A stretch of 64,000 bases of DNA, taken from the NCBI GenBank assembly GCA_900660155.1, contig CABFPE010000034.1, positions 521,083 through 585,082 on the forward strand. Direction: 5' to 3'. This document shows positions 40,776 to 53,844 of this stretch, one piece after another. Every line of letters begins with the position of its first letter. Position 1 is the stretch's first letter. Origin of the DNA: Hofstenia miamia. Taxonomy: Eukaryota; Xenacoelomorpha; Acoela; Hofsteniidae. The translations under genes and the position numbers were made by a program. Below the pieces are notes generated by a model. The model ran no database searches, was not told the origin of the DNA, and was given only the letters and a program-made list of their open reading frames with translations.

Positions 40776-41252
40776 GTCACTCAAGTTGCCTTGACACTTC
40801 CTGTTCATGTACAATTGCTGAGTTATAAGATATTTGTTTTGAGAAGCATATGCATTGCCTCATAACGACACATTTGTGTATCATTTATTTTGAAATTGAG
40901 TTGTGCAAATTCTTAAAGTCCTCCAGGTACAGTAGAACAAGCGGTTTTTGATATAGATCATTTCAGATGAATTGTTAACTATTTTGAATTATTCATTATG
41001 TTAATTAATTAGTGGCATACTAGATTTCGTCTTATATATTATTAAAAAACCATAAATCTATTTTAAGAAATAAACTATTGACATCACGTCACCTCTACAA
41101 AGTAAGCGCATTTAATGCGAAGGTTACCTTGACTGCTTAAACACGCGTTTTAGCATACTTCATTAATTCTGTCAACAATGATTTACGATAACACTCGCTG
41201 CATTCTTTTTGAAAAATACTATCAATCCATTTCACGATGTGCCGTCATTTTT

Positions 41253-41284
<32 letters not shown>

Positions 41285-41572
41285 ATGTCATTAAGTAATT
41301 TTCATATTCAAATTAGTGAACACAAAAAGCCAGAATTCATGTACTTATTTTGCTGCAATCAAAATATTGTTTTAAACATGTTTCAACAAATTTTCAGACT
41401 ATTAGATTGCTATAGTACATAAATTTTCTAATGAAAAAAAAATTTTTAAATGCAATCATAGTCATTGAGTGGACGTGACTAGAAAAACTCCCTCCATTCT
41501 TTATATTTTTGAAGCACAAGTAAAGATACTATATTTTTGAGATTTTTCACGATATTTCTAAAATTTTACATN

Positions 41573-41603
<31 letters not shown>

Positions 41604-44600
41604 GCAATATTCTATTATACCGTTGTCTAATCTATTTAGAATCTGTTGCATTTAATAGAAATATTTTTTACTTGTAAATTGAATTAATGTTAACCAACCT
41701 TAGACAACAATTCATGCAGCCAAATTTTTCGTCATTCTCACAAAAGCGGGAATATAACTTCTAATTTTGTCTTTTTTCAAAAGTGGGGGTTTTCATCTAC
41801 AAATTTTATCATTAGCACTCCGTTTAAGAAGTATAAGCGGGTAATTGAACACATTTAATCTCGTAAAAATCAAATATGAATACAGTATGTCTAAATTAAT
41901 TTTGCTAATTACATTTATCAACGTAGTGGTGGAGTCCATAAACTATTTGTTGCCAGTTCACGATATTACACATCCTTCCTTTTTTAGGTGGCTTAGACAA
42001 GTTTTTTTCTTCTGGTTGATCTCTTTAAGGAATGGTTTAGTTGAACTTTGAATGGCATTTTCTAAACCTCAATGGGACATTGAACTTAGCATTTTAAAAA
42101 GTTTTCAATTTAGGCAAGTTCTTCTTCCAAATTCGATTGTAATACTCGTCTTGGTATTACACCACTGGTTGTCAGTTTCTACCTAGGAAATTGTTGAGCA
42201 GGGTAGAACTGTCTAAAGCTATATGACGTGTCTTATAGCATAACCAGTACAAAGAATCTATGTAAGGGCTGGTCAGGAAAAACGTAGATGTTGTAAGCTT
42301 TTAGTAAGTCCTGCTGAGAGTATATTTTGCATTGGGAAACGATACTTTAGAAGCTGTTGGACCTATTTATCATAAATACAGAACAACAGTTTAGATAATT
42401 TCAGTTGCTTACATTTTGATTATGTAATATTTTTTGCAATGGTTTTGGATTACATCTAGTGGGCATCCTTTAAAAGTTTGTTTAACATATGTTTGCTTTT
42501 GAAGGAAGTGCGTTCTTTATTCAGGCATCAAATGTATATTTGCATCATTGCGAATACCAATTTTAGACTTGCTTTGAAGTAAAATAAATTTCGATATAAT
42601 TTTAATATTCATTAAAAATATTACGCCATTTTAATGAATTGAAATAATAAAAAATAAGTAGTTCATTAAATTCAATCTAATCTATATTCTGGTCAGGCAT
42701 TTAAATTTGAGAGATTGATGCATTACTGGTTTGTCTTTGGAATTTAATTGGGCTATTTATATCCGCATCGGAAGATATTCATTCAATTGAGAAGTTTGTG
42801 AACATAATTTTGGATTTTATCACGTGAAGCATCGGCTCAATAAGAGTAAATATTTGAACTGGTAAAGATATTTTAGGCAGCCCATTATTTGGATAGACTT
42901 CCTCAGAAATTTAAGCTCACGAATTTCTTTAATTTGGGAAACTGCGATGTTTTGGCCCTGTTTTTACCTGTATTTTTAGGGGAAAGTATTTTTTAGTTTG
43001 TACTGTTGTTTTGTTCACAATATACATGCGTCTACAACTTGCATTCTTTTCTTTTTCATAGAAATCAGTTTTGAAAGTTTAATTTGTAGACTGTGCTACT
43101 CATCACTCATCGAAAAGAACGTCAAAAATTATTCATTAGGCTCCCCATGCCTTTTTTGTTTTGCTTAGAAATTAACATTTTATTTAAAAGGCGACTTTCC
43201 TTCCTTCTAATTGATTATTGATGCTCCACGTCAGTGCATAATTCTAGCTTAATTAGTTTTAATATATTATTAATAAGCTATTAGTTCATTGTTTACCTAT
43301 AACTATAGTCTTTTTTAAATTGTGAACGGGTTAGAATCTAACTATGTTGTAAACTTCAAACACATTACCCTTATCTACATTTATTACTGTGGAGGGGAAG
43401 TTTTTTACTCTTGTGTGTTTGTGTTTTTCTAGATATCTTCAGGGGCAAGGGGAAGGGAGCACGAATAAATGAGCTGAAATAATTGGTTGATTGTTAATTT
43501 CGGAGTCTGGATGGTTGTGCGTTAAAATGTTGCTGGAAATTGACCAAGGAAACATATAGCAATAAAATTTGACAGTAGAAAATAACCTAAGGCATATTGC
43601 CCGCGGTGAATTTGCTAATTTACTTCGAAATTCCTTGTTCGATAATCTCGGTAAAAATTATTGCCGAGAAGTGATTTATTACTGCGTATAAAGAATCAGG
43701 AATACTGTGTTTAATTTTCTCTATAAAAGTTTAATTCAACGGGAGCATCTAATTCACCGGCTGTTGGTTATCTATAACACATGTATTGTGCGAATTTGAA
43801 GTTTGAACAACTATTGTCAGTTATTTTTTAAGTGTTCCTTTTGAGGAGCTACCTAAAAGACTGAATCTGTCAAATACTTTTGTATTTTGTTCGATAAAAT
43901 CTACTTATATCATAGCCTAGTACTTTCGTTCACCTTTGCATAGCATTTTGCAGGATTTTATGGATTATAGTGCGAATTTATTTTCGCTTGAAAATTCAAA
44001 ATATTAATTTAAGATTTCATTTCTGTTAGGTCTCGGTAAGGATCCATTTCTACGAGTTTTGGGCAAGCTTTGACCGAGCTTCTGGGATTTTGGTTTAATT
44101 GCACTATTTAATTTTTATTCATTTGCCAACCAATGGCAATGCGCTGAATCAATACGTTTGTAAATTTATCATATCTTACCGTTGACATGTATCTTAACAT
44201 ATAATACTTTCCTGTGGTGTTGGTATCGTAAGGCCAGCTCTAGACGAATACCCACAAATGCAAGTTATTGAATATTGATAATGATTTTATCGTTACCAAT
44301 GGTGAATACCATGTGTCTGAAATTCTCTACACAGTTGTATCAAATCAGATGCTCCATTTTTGACATGTGTTGCAAATCTCCTTAGTAATATTGTATCTTG
44401 AAATTTATAAAATATTTATTTATAGAAATTTAAAATCAGATGAAATTTGGTTTTCATATGAAGTTGTTTAATTGTACATTGCTTTGAATTTTGTCATAAC
44501 AAAATTAAACGTTTCATGGTCACTTGTTCGTCTGGACCATCTGTCTTGAAATTCATGAATTTTCAATGTTATTTTATAAGATTTCAAAAAGTACGCCGAT

Positions 44601-47600
44601 TTATTGTGCATTCAATGTTAATGTTTAACCATATTGGCATTTTAATTTCATCATTTTCATGTGGTTTATGTGTGTGATATTTGATTCATATTTTGTTATA
44701 ATCTTGAAAGCGGGAATGTATTTTCCCACTGTTTACTTTAAAATGTGAATTTCCTGTGCTTTATGGGATTTCGTTAGAGTAGATCGTTTTTTGGTATTAT
44801 CTCCTTAGCACTTAATTTCAAACAGAATTTAGTAATTTGACCTCATCACTCGATTTATTTCCTTTTTTCAGGTGGTCTTTGTCGCACCGTCCTCAAAGCT
44901 TTTCAATCTTTTTTCTTCTAAAAGATCCAATATGTGTTAATAATTAAATATTTGTACTTTTACAAATTCATTCAATGCCATTTGCTTTGCACTTCTCCAT
45001 TCTCCTTTTCTCTAAACTATCAGATTGATATCTGAAGTAAGCTTTCAATTGCTTTTAACGCAAACTTGTATCGAACTCACATTGGTATTTTATACGAATT
45101 TTATGTTGCGTAGAATTCAAAGAAAAGTTTGCATACATCCGTTAAAAATTCAAATAAAACGTTATACACTGTACATGGGCGTAACCAATTTTTTCCGTTC
45201 AGAGGCGGCATAGCATTTTGTAATTTCATATTTTATTCAGTGTTTTTTGGGATAAATTTTGAGATGCAATTTCGTGAGGAGGCGGTCATCGACTCGCAAA
45301 ATAAATTACTCTTAAGTTGAAAGTTTGTTTAGTCTATTATATTTTTAGTTCATGTTTATGCAAAATTAACATATTTTCATTGCACTTTTATTGGCCTCGT
45401 TACTGAGTGTGCATGTAATTAGAAATTTATGAATTTATCCCAAAAGGTAAACTTTTTTGTCTTTAAGTTATCTTTGCAAAAACACTAGCATGTTTAAACC
45501 CCTCCCAGTACCTCTGATGCCTTCAAAACATCATTTTAAATTTAAATTTTGCTTGCATTGACATATTAACTGGTTTCTATTGTCATGTATAATTTCCCTA
45601 GTTATAATGACTACGTGTAAGATTTAAGAATCCCTAATTGAAAATTCGACAAGCACGGAATTAGCATTTTGTTGAATGGATATAATGTATGTCAGATATG
45701 CCAATTGATAAAATGCAATGATTTAATTGTATTTCCATGCATTCGATTAACCTTGTTATTTTGAGATTTATCTTATTTTTCTTATTGATTTTTAAAGGTC
45801 GGTTTTCTTCATAAACTAGTTTTCTGTTTACTTGAATTATCCTTGAGAAGCTGGTTTAGCTTTTTTCTGTATCGCTACTCTCCATCTGTTGACTATTCAA
45901 TCTTCCCATGTGGCAATTAGCTGTCTCTATTTCTACTTGACTATTTTCCCACTATTATTTCCATTAATAATAACACTAACAGAGGAAATTTATACAATTC
46001 AGCCTCCTATATCATACACTTGCAATTTAATTCCTTCATGCACATAATTAATATTATAAACATGTTTCTATTTTTACATTCGAATTTTCAGAGTCGTCTG
46101 AATCTATCAGCAGGTAATTTCGATGCTTTTTGTCTGCGCAATAGAACTATCTTTTATTGCAACTGTACATTAGTTATTTACTGTTTATAATAACTGAATT
46201 TTATTACAAGCTTGCGCCAAGAGTGGTAAATTCAAGTTTTTTAACTGTAAACATAGAATCATTAATTTATGCAATCACGTTCTCATTGGTTCCCTATAAA
46301 CAGTAATTTTCGATAAAGATCATTTAGTCTCTGCTCTTTTTCCAAAGCAAATTAGTTATTCCATACTTTCTCATGTGCATACGAACATTTCTTTTACTCG
46401 TTTCGTATCCTATAACCTTCATAACATAGGTAGACAAATTTTGATATTTATTTAATATCCCGAGCCGAAACTTATTATTGAATTCCACGAAGTTTTCAAA
46501 CCCTTGGCCCCTTCGTCCTTGAACTAAGCCAAAAATGCAACTCTTACTAAATATTATTTGCAACTATTTGTTGACTTTGCACTTTTCACTGGTTTTTTGT
46601 TTCTATCTGTAAGAACACTGCAAACACTCAATTTAAGAATGACTATATGTATGGCCGAATACTTAAGCACAATAAAACTGGAATGCTGTTTTATATCTTC
46701 AATATCTTTCAAAAAGGATAATTTTTCCAGGGATAATAAAATTCAAGCAACTCATTGTGAAATATTATTTCTCTTAATTTATTTAAGAATTAAACTTTCG
46801 TGAATAGCCCCTTTGTCATATTAATTTTTTCGTAGAATTTATATGTACACCGAGTTTTGAAATTGTGGGAATCTTTGAAATATTTATTATACCTGCCACA
46901 GCCACTGATATGTATTTGACTGGTTCCTATGTTAAAACGAGTCGAATGAAATTAGAGGTGCATGCTTTAGAAAGATTGAGGACACTTCAAAGTCAGGATC
47001 CCACTTTAGAAGTGCTGTTTTCAGTCATTTAGAAAGTACACGAGCACTTGAAAAAATTAAAAGTGGATTATCAAATCACGTTGCATGTGAGTCAAAGCTA
47101 ATGTATTCGATGCATGATTTTACTACTAAGGAGTGTTTAATAGAATTCTATTCGCATCAATCAGCAACATCGGAAACACTACCCCACCCGCTACCGTGTT
47201 GTCTCAATTTTTAGGAAATTATATTATCTGTTAAAAATTGATGCGTACACACACCACGAATGTGTGATGTTAACGCAGTAATTTTAGATAGAAGACATGA
47301 ACAAATGGATATTTTGATTTCTACTGCGACAGAGCACCGCCTATCATTCAGTGGATGTTATATTATAATCTAATTTAATCTGTCATTAGCGTGATTAGTT
47401 TTTCACCTTCATAGTGCTGAAACATTCGCACGGAGCTTGGTCGATTTTTAGCTCGACATTAGTGTAAACAGTCATGTCGAAATTACTATAACAATTATTA
47501 CCATAAATATGCAATTACATTAATGCTAAGAGCATTATTGGGACTATAATTCAAGTTAATGGATGTGCATTTTATTAATTTCACCTACATATTACCATAC

Positions 47601-49049
47601 ATCGGCATCCTTTTTTACAGTGTAGTTTTGATTAATTAGTGTATTAATAACTCTTAATGATGTTGATTTTCTATTTTAAACTTGATCCCTAACCTACAAT
47701 TGCTTGATCCTATTGGACTTGGTCTTTTTTGGGTTTATTTATGCCTGAGGAGGAAGGGTTTTTCCACCTCATTCCCTAACTAATTCTAGATGGCAATATG
47801 AATATTTAACGAAACTTTACATAGATTTCCTTCATACAGCCCTATCAATTTGAAATGTTTTGTTTGTAATGCCATTATTTTCAATGACGTATTCAAATCT
47901 GAAAATATATGAATTTTTTTGAAATAAATTTATTTTAAGATTTAACATTTGAAAATGTTGGAATTCATTAGAAGCCTTTCCTAACTTTTCAAATATAATT
48001 TTCTTGTTTATTTTTCTTAGTTTTTTCATACTAGGAATAAGTTTTTGGAAAAATTGGAAGACTGTTCCATGTTGAAAAACAACTATGCATAAAAAGCCAT
48101 CCTAGTAAAGCAGACCAAGTTTCAATAAGAAATCTACGATTAAATTTCTGTTTACCTAGAAGCAGTGAAACTCAATCACCTGGATAAATATGTATTTCAA
48201 CTATTTGCAAAGTTTGTTTAGATGATAAGTTCAAATACGATTTCTAGGCTTTCTCGTTGAGATGCATATTTTTACTTGATATGAAACGATGTCACTTTTA
48301 AACAGTGTTTTCAATCTATATATATATATATATATATAATTTTTGTAGCTATATACAGATTTTCTTTTTGTGGTTTACGAGAAGCATTCAATGTAGTTAC
48401 TGATTTTGGAATCATCTTGAATAAACTTCTGCAATTTAAATCGAATTCGAAAAAATATATATTTCTGCTTTCTATATTTTACTGAAAAATCGCAAATACC
48501 GCTATCATTGCGTTCACACGGATGAATTAATTTAATTAAACGTTGATTGTTAAGTCGAATAAAGGGGTCTATTGGGAAATTATTGCAAGTGAATTTTGTT
48601 TACTAAAGCAGAAGGAATTTTTTTGCAAACAGTAATTCATATTTAAAATATTAATTTTTAAATCCTCGTGTGTGCTGATGTTGTTTATGCACAATAAATT
48701 CATAGAAGTGAGTTATTGAGCTTCATACTATATAGGCCTACGCTATGTTGAGGATTAATTGTTTTTAATGCTTTTTCTATTTCGTGATAATCCGTAATTC
48801 ACAAAGGTTTCCTTTTATGAAAACCAGAAGCCCAAAATGGTTCTTGAATATTTTGAAGGCCGAAACAAACCATGTGAGATTTACTTATTTTCTGAAATTT
48901 TCATTTTTTGTTTCTCTGTTAATTCCCTGAATTCCATAAGCTGAACAAAACAACTGATAATTTAAACGCGCAAGCAAACTAACATATATTCACCAGATTA
49001 TTGTTAACCTTATCTAAGTAAACATTGTGTTAATTTCTCTAAAGTGAAC
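40776..49049. other. Intronic AT-rich stretch
   Basis: No gene was recognised. TA tracts lie at 41257-41283, 41573-41600 (preceded by a single N at 41572, an assembly ambiguity) and 48317-48339. A block at 47741-47795 (GAGGAGGAAGG, then TTCCACCTCATTCCCTAAC) loosely matches 4366-4430. Confidence 0.5.

Positions 49050-49107
<58 letters not shown>
49050..49107. repeat. (TAA)n tract, 5' flank of R4/Dong element
   Basis: About 58 bp of AAT/TAA repeats end exactly where the retrotransposon sequence starts. The same repeat resumes at 51811-51839 on the other side, so the two tracts are probably one microsatellite split by the insertion. Confidence 0.9.
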
Positions 49108-49108
<1 letters not shown>

Positions 49109-49202
49109 AGGGTAGGAAGCACTCTAAAGCCTTGGTTGGCAACTTCCTAGGACAAGGGCAGTCCAAAATGAAAGCTCATGGGGCAGGAAGGTCTCTTAAG
49201 CC

Positions 49203-51776
49203 TTGGTTGGCAACTTCCTAGAAGAATGTGAGTCCAAAATCAAATACAATATAACACTGATGAGAAGTCATGATAGAACAAAGGCCCTCAGTCCCCGGCA
49301 GGCCTTCAAAGGTCAGAGGGTGCTAAGAATCTCCGGACAACAGGCGGACTCCACAATCGGGAGTGTGGACTCGAGAAGTGGCAGTATAGGATCCACACAG
49401 ACCAATGGACAACGGCATATGTGGACAGATGAGCAGAACAGGACAGCATTTGAGTGTTACAGAAGAAGCAGGCCAGATGAGAGGGGTTACAGGAAGAGAA
49501 TGTTGGAAGAATGGAAGAAGGCAGGAACAGGATTAGAAGTTACAGAGCAGAGGCTTGCAGGACAAGTGCGAAAGTTACAGTTGGATGATAGTAAAGGAAA
49601 AAAGAGAGTTGAACAGGCTAAGCAAAGGGAAGATGAAGTGATAGACGTTGAGGCAGAAGTGGCGGAAGCAGCAGAACCAGTGGACGCAGAAACTGAAGCA
49701 ACAATCAAGGAAAAGATGAAGGAAGAAATAGGTGAGAGAACTAGGTTGCCAGTTCCAAGAGGAGTTAAGCGAAGTAAGCTAGCAGTAGAGACAGCAAAAG
49801 TAAAGAAGATGAAGAACTGGAAGGCGCCAGGCAGAGATGAGGTACATGGGTATTGGCTGAAGAGTTCACAGGTGTTCATGAGAGACTAGCAGTAGCACTG
49901 GAGGAGTGTGTGGTGAGTGGGTGTCCAGATTGGATGGTAGTGGGAAGGACATTTTTAATACAGAAGGACCAAAAGAAAGGTAGTGAGGCAAGCAACTTCA
50001 GACCAATAACATGTCTGCCAACAATGTGGAAATTGCTAACTTCAGTGATTTCAAATAGGCTGGCATGTTACTTAGAGCAGAATAGGTTGATACAAGAGGA
50101 GCAGAAGGGATGTAGGACAAAGACAAGAGGATGCAAGATCAGTTGTTGATAGACCAGGCAGTGGTGGAGAATTGTAAAAGTGGGTATTGAAGACGTTAGA
50201 GGCTAATGGAGTTTCACAGAAATGGGTTGAGTTTCTAGAGAGGGAGATGGGAAANNNNNNNNNNNNNNNNNNNNNNNNNNNNNNNNNNNNNNNNNNNNNN
50301 NNNNNNNNNNNNNNNNNNNNNNNNNNNNNNNNNNNNNNNNNNNNNNNNNNNNNNNNNNNNNNNNNNNNNNNNNNNNNNNNNNNNNNNNNNNNNNNNNNNN
50401 NNNNNNNNNNNNNNNNNNNNNNNNNNNNNNNNNNNNNNNNNNNNNNNNNNNNNNNNNNNNNNNNNNNNNNNNNNNNNNNNNNNNNNNNNNNNNNNNNNNN
50501 NNNNNNNNNNNNNNNNNNNNNNNNNNNNNNNNNNNNNNNNNNNNNNNNNNNNNNNNNNNNNNNNNNNNNNNNNNNNNNNNNNNNNNNNNNNNNNNNNNNN
50601 NNNNNNNNNNNNNNNNNNNNNNNNNNNNNNNNNNNNNNNNNNNNNNNNNNNNNNNNNNNNNNNNNNNNNNNNNNNNNNNNNNNNNNNNNNNNNNNNNNNN
50701 NNNNNNNNNNNNNNNNNNNNNNNNNNNNNNNNNNNNNNNNNNNNNNNNNNNNNNNNNNNNNNNNNNNNNNNNNNNNNNNNNNNNNNNNNNNNNNNNNNNN
50801 NNNNNNNNNNNNNNNNNNNNNNNNNNNNNNNNNNNNNNNNNNNNNNNNNNNNNNNNNNNNNNNNNNNNNNNNNNNNNNNNNNNNNNNNNNNNNNNNNNNN
50901 NNNNNNNNNNNNNNNNNNNNNNNNNNNNNNNNNNNNNNNNNNNNNNNNNNNNNNNNNNNNNNNNNNNNNNNNNNNNNNNNNNNNNNNNNNNNNNNNNNNN
51001 NNNNNNNNNNNNNNNNNNNNNNNNNNNNNNNNNNNNNNNNNNNNNNNNNNNNNNNNNNNNNNNNNNNNNNNNNNNNNNNNNNNNNNNNNNNNNNNNNNNN
51101 NNNNNNNNNNNNNNNNNNNNNNNNNNNNNNNNNNNNNNNNNNNNNNNNNNNNNNNNNNNNNNNNNNNNNNNNNNNNNNNNNNNNNNNNNNNNNNNNNNNN
51201 NNNNNNNNNNNNNNNNNNNNNNNNNNNNNNNNNNNNNNNNNNNNNNNNNNNNNNAGTATAAGTTCAGGCATGACAAGGTGGGAAGAATGGAATACTGGAG
51301 TTTGAGCAGGCAGCATGGGTTAGAAGCAGAAGACAAGTGGTATGAGCACAAGCCACAGGGCGTCATAGAAAATGAGAAGGTTAAGATACTGTGGGACTTC
51401 AACATACAGACGAGCAAAGTGATAGAAGCACGGAGGGCAGACATAGTAGTGGTAGACAAAGAGAAAAGATTAGGAACAGTGATAGACATAGCAGTACCAA
51501 AGGACAAATGTAGAAAGCAAGGAGAAAGAGAAGATAGACAAGTACAGAGAATTAGCAGAAGAAATAGAAAGCCTGTGGAAGTTAAAGAAGGTCGAAGTAG
51601 TCCCGGGAGTTGTAGGAGCACTAGGAGCAGTGAGTAAGAAGCATAAGAGATACTTGGAGGAGTTGGGAGTACCAAAGTGGGGAGGAGCGGTAGCACAGAA
51701 GGCAGCATTGTTAGGAACAGCTAGAGTCCTGAGGAAAGCTCTAACTCCCTGGGAACTGGTGAGTTCCCCGAGCTGA
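49203..51776 (+). pseudogene. R4/Dong polyprotein (RT and endonuclease), broken
   Basis: The first frame (49203-49889) holds an Arg/Glu-rich N-terminal region with VTEQRLAGQVRKLQ, then MKNWKAPGRDEVHGYWLK, the start of the reverse transcriptase. A frameshift near 49855 leads to SNFRPITCLPTMWKLLTSVI and LIQEEQKGC. A second, at about 50131, gives DQLLIDQAVVENCKSGY and a stop at 50188. The next piece, KTLEANGVSQKWVEF, follows directly, so the stretch that normally carries the first catalytic aspartate (AFDSVPH region) is missing. Beyond the gap, the frame from 51278 encodes the endonuclease: RHDKVGRMEYW, KWYEHKPQGVIENEKVKILW, ADIVVVDKEKR and VIDIAVP (a PD-D/EXK-type core). A frameshift at about 51507 leads to the C-terminal VVPGVVGALGAVSKKHKRYL and a stop at 51774-51776. 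Confidence 0.85.
50255..51254. other. Assembly gap of exactly 1000 N
   Basis: The run of N is exactly 1000 long, which suggests a nominal or estimated gap size. It falls inside the reverse transcriptase of the R4/Dong element. Open frames reported across it are artefacts. Confidence 0.98.
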
Positions 51777-51809
51777 GAGGGATAACAGCATTAAGCTGTG
51801 AGAAGTAAG

Positions 51810-51810
<1 letters not shown>

Positions 51811-51839
<29 letters not shown>
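51811..51839. repeat. (TAA)n tract, 3' flank of R4/Dong element
   Basis: About nine to ten TAA units start immediately after the element's 3' end (GAAGTAAG) and are followed by unique sequence. Confidence 0.9.
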
Positions 51840-51841
<2 letters not shown>

Positions 51842-53038
51842 TGCTGCGAATTGTCCAAAATCTCAGATGTTTCCAACTACAATAGTTTATTCGTCAAGGA
51901 AACAGTTTTAAAGTTAACAGGATTCTCTAATTTTATGCTAAAGTAGCTGTGAATATGAAACTTCCATTTGAAAGTAGGGTCACAAAAGGTCAGTAGATCG
52001 TCACATGCCTGTCAAATAATGCATGAAGCGACATGCTCAACATAAATTTTAATAACTTAAACATCGATCATTGATGCTCAACATTTGCTTATAAATTTTC
52101 ATATTTTCAAATCTCATTATTTTTCTGGAAAATGCTTGTTAATTTGTTCTTAAATAATTAATTACATTCGTTTTTCAATTTCAGTCGGTGCCTAAATTTT
52201 CAGTGCTTGTTGATCTGGGTTAATTGAATCTTTTAAGCTCACTCAGTCTTTGTAAGGGTATTTTGCGATAAAATTTTATTAACGCAAAGTGATTCCTTAA
52301 CAGTAGAAAGTCTGAGTGGTCAAATTTGACAACTATGCGTATTTTAGATGCAATTGTAATGCCTCATGTAATGAGAATATTTTGTTCTTCTGATACTTTT
52401 CTTTCATTTGCTGTTGTTTTCGTCAGTTTTACTTGAATGGATCAATGCTGACACGTGCATGAATTTAAGATATATAATCGCCAGGCTTTCTAGGGTAAAT
52501 AATCTAATGCAATTTTGAGGCAAATTGTTCACTAGTTTATAAAATGTCACGGCATGTACATGTTACATGATAAATTCCTCTAAGCTGTGCACGTGTCGCC
52601 AATTTGAGATGAATTATTTGTTGACGTAATTTCCTTATTATAAAAAGGATTTTAGACATTTTTTCTATCAATCAAATAAAGCTTCAATCCACTTCTCAGC
52701 AAAAGTTTATAACAATTTTTATCAATTCGTCCTTGTAATTGAGTATAGCAGGCAATGACCTCTGAGTTATTGCACATTGATGAATATTGAGTTGACATTA
52801 GTGGTATGTTCATCGTGAGAAGAATGTCAAAAGCTGTGGCGAACTAGCTTACAGTGATGATGTGTTACATTTTTAATAGAAAATATTCCATTAATTGTAA
52901 TTATAAGTTTTAGCGAATTTTGAACGGATCAGTTAAATTCTTTTAAGAACAGTTGTAAAAAATGTCACATAATATTCTGTTCAAATCAAATACTTTAGGG
53001 AGGGCCCGTATCTGGCATGGGGTATGGGCACTGGTTAT
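51840..53038. other. Intronic AT-rich stretch
   Basis: No gene or repeat was recognised between the R4/Dong and Gypsy insertions. Confidence 0.5.
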
Positions 53039-53127
53039 TGTGATTGTTAAATTATAGTTGTAAAGAAATGCGGAAAAGATTATAAAGTTGACATTAGCAT
53101 AGTTGTTTTTTTTAACGTAATAACATT

Positions 53128-53139
53128 TGGCGCAGTCAG
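53128..53139 (+). other. Gypsy primer binding site
   Basis: TGGCGCAGTCAG lies two bases after the CA that ends the 5' LTR. It resembles the TGGCGCAGTCGG-type primer binding sites of several Gypsy-group elements, which pair with a tRNA 3' end. Confidence 0.6.
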
Positions 53140-53740
53140 CAATATCAATTTTGTCAGACCAAGGTAGCCAATTTAAAACTAATGTATTTAAAGAATTATT
53201 ACGATTGGTTGGAATTAAAAAATTAAGGACGACACCATATCATCCCAAGTCAAATGGCTTCATTGAACGATTACATCGTACATTAAAAGAAAATTCAAAA
53301 TTTTGCGGTGAACATTGGTTAATAGTTTACCTGCTGCAGTATTTTCATATTGAGCAATTCCTAATTCACCTGGATTTTGGCTTTTGAACTACTTTTTGGT
53401 TTTACACCTACAATAACAAGTGATTGGCCAACGAAATTTACAAATAAACATGAGGATTTAAAGAAACATTTCGATTCATTAAGAAAATTTTTAAATTACC
53501 AACGTTATCTTTGTCATGATGGGCCAAACGCATATTATACAAAACGACTAATAATGGTTAACGATAAACTATTATTAAAGGTATTTTTACCACAAGGTTT
53601 AAAAAGTCCTTGGAAAAAGTATATCTATACGGTTAAAAAAATATTAAGTCCATCTATTGCAGAATCATATAATTATGATGAAGATGCCGTAAATTTTCAA
53701 AGCTTAAAAAAATTAGTGTGTAAATTTATATCTAAAATTC
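53140..53740 (+). pseudogene. Gypsy integrase, C-terminal part, frameshifted
   Basis: The reading joins straight on from the primer site: ISILSDQGSQF, then KLRTTPYHPKSNGFIERLHR. The aspartate in SDQGSQF and the glutamate in GFIERLH are separated by 35 residues, the D-35-E spacing of retroviral-type integrases. The zinc-binding domain and the first catalytic aspartate are missing. A +1 frameshift near 53370 moves the frame to AFELLFGFTPTITSDW, the usual integrase block after the core. The rest contains LLLKVFLPQGLKSPWKKYIY, resembling the C-terminal GPY/F region. The frame then runs through the purine tract into the 3' LTR and its TA repeat. It cannot encode an active enzyme. Confidence 0.85.
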
Positions 53741-53800
53741 GGAGGAATGTGATTATGTTAAATTATAGTTGTAAAGAGGTGCGGGAAAAGATTATAAAAT

Positions 53801-53844
<44 letters not shown>

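Larger units (their letters stand above)
49108..51810 (+). mobile_element. R4/Dong-clade non-LTR retrotransposon, defective
   Basis: The element runs from CAGGGTAGGAAGC to about GTGAGAAGTAAG, with TAA repeats on both sides. R4/Dong elements encode a reverse transcriptase and a restriction-like endonuclease, and Dong is known to target TAA repeats, so the insertion context fits. The leader carries a 71-bp tandem duplication (GCCTTGGTTGGCAACTTCCT at 49129 and 49200). Base composition is distinctly richer in G and A on the + strand than the flanks. The middle is replaced by 1000 Ns. Frameshifts and a deletion in the reverse transcriptase show it is dead as assembled. Confidence 0.85.

Noticed and set aside
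41887-42051. Frame starting MSKLILLITFINVVVES that resembles a signal peptide
   Set aside because: It lies after the Ig1 exon, lacks a good phase-1 donor, and continues into AT-biased sequence with no domain. Hydrophobic runs are common by chance in such DNA.
49487-49879. 130-codon minus frame with many serines
   Set aside because: It is the antisense shadow of the R4/Dong coding region.
50072-51708. Long open frames on both strands across 50072-51708
   Set aside because: They span the 1000-N gap and are open only because N is not a stop.
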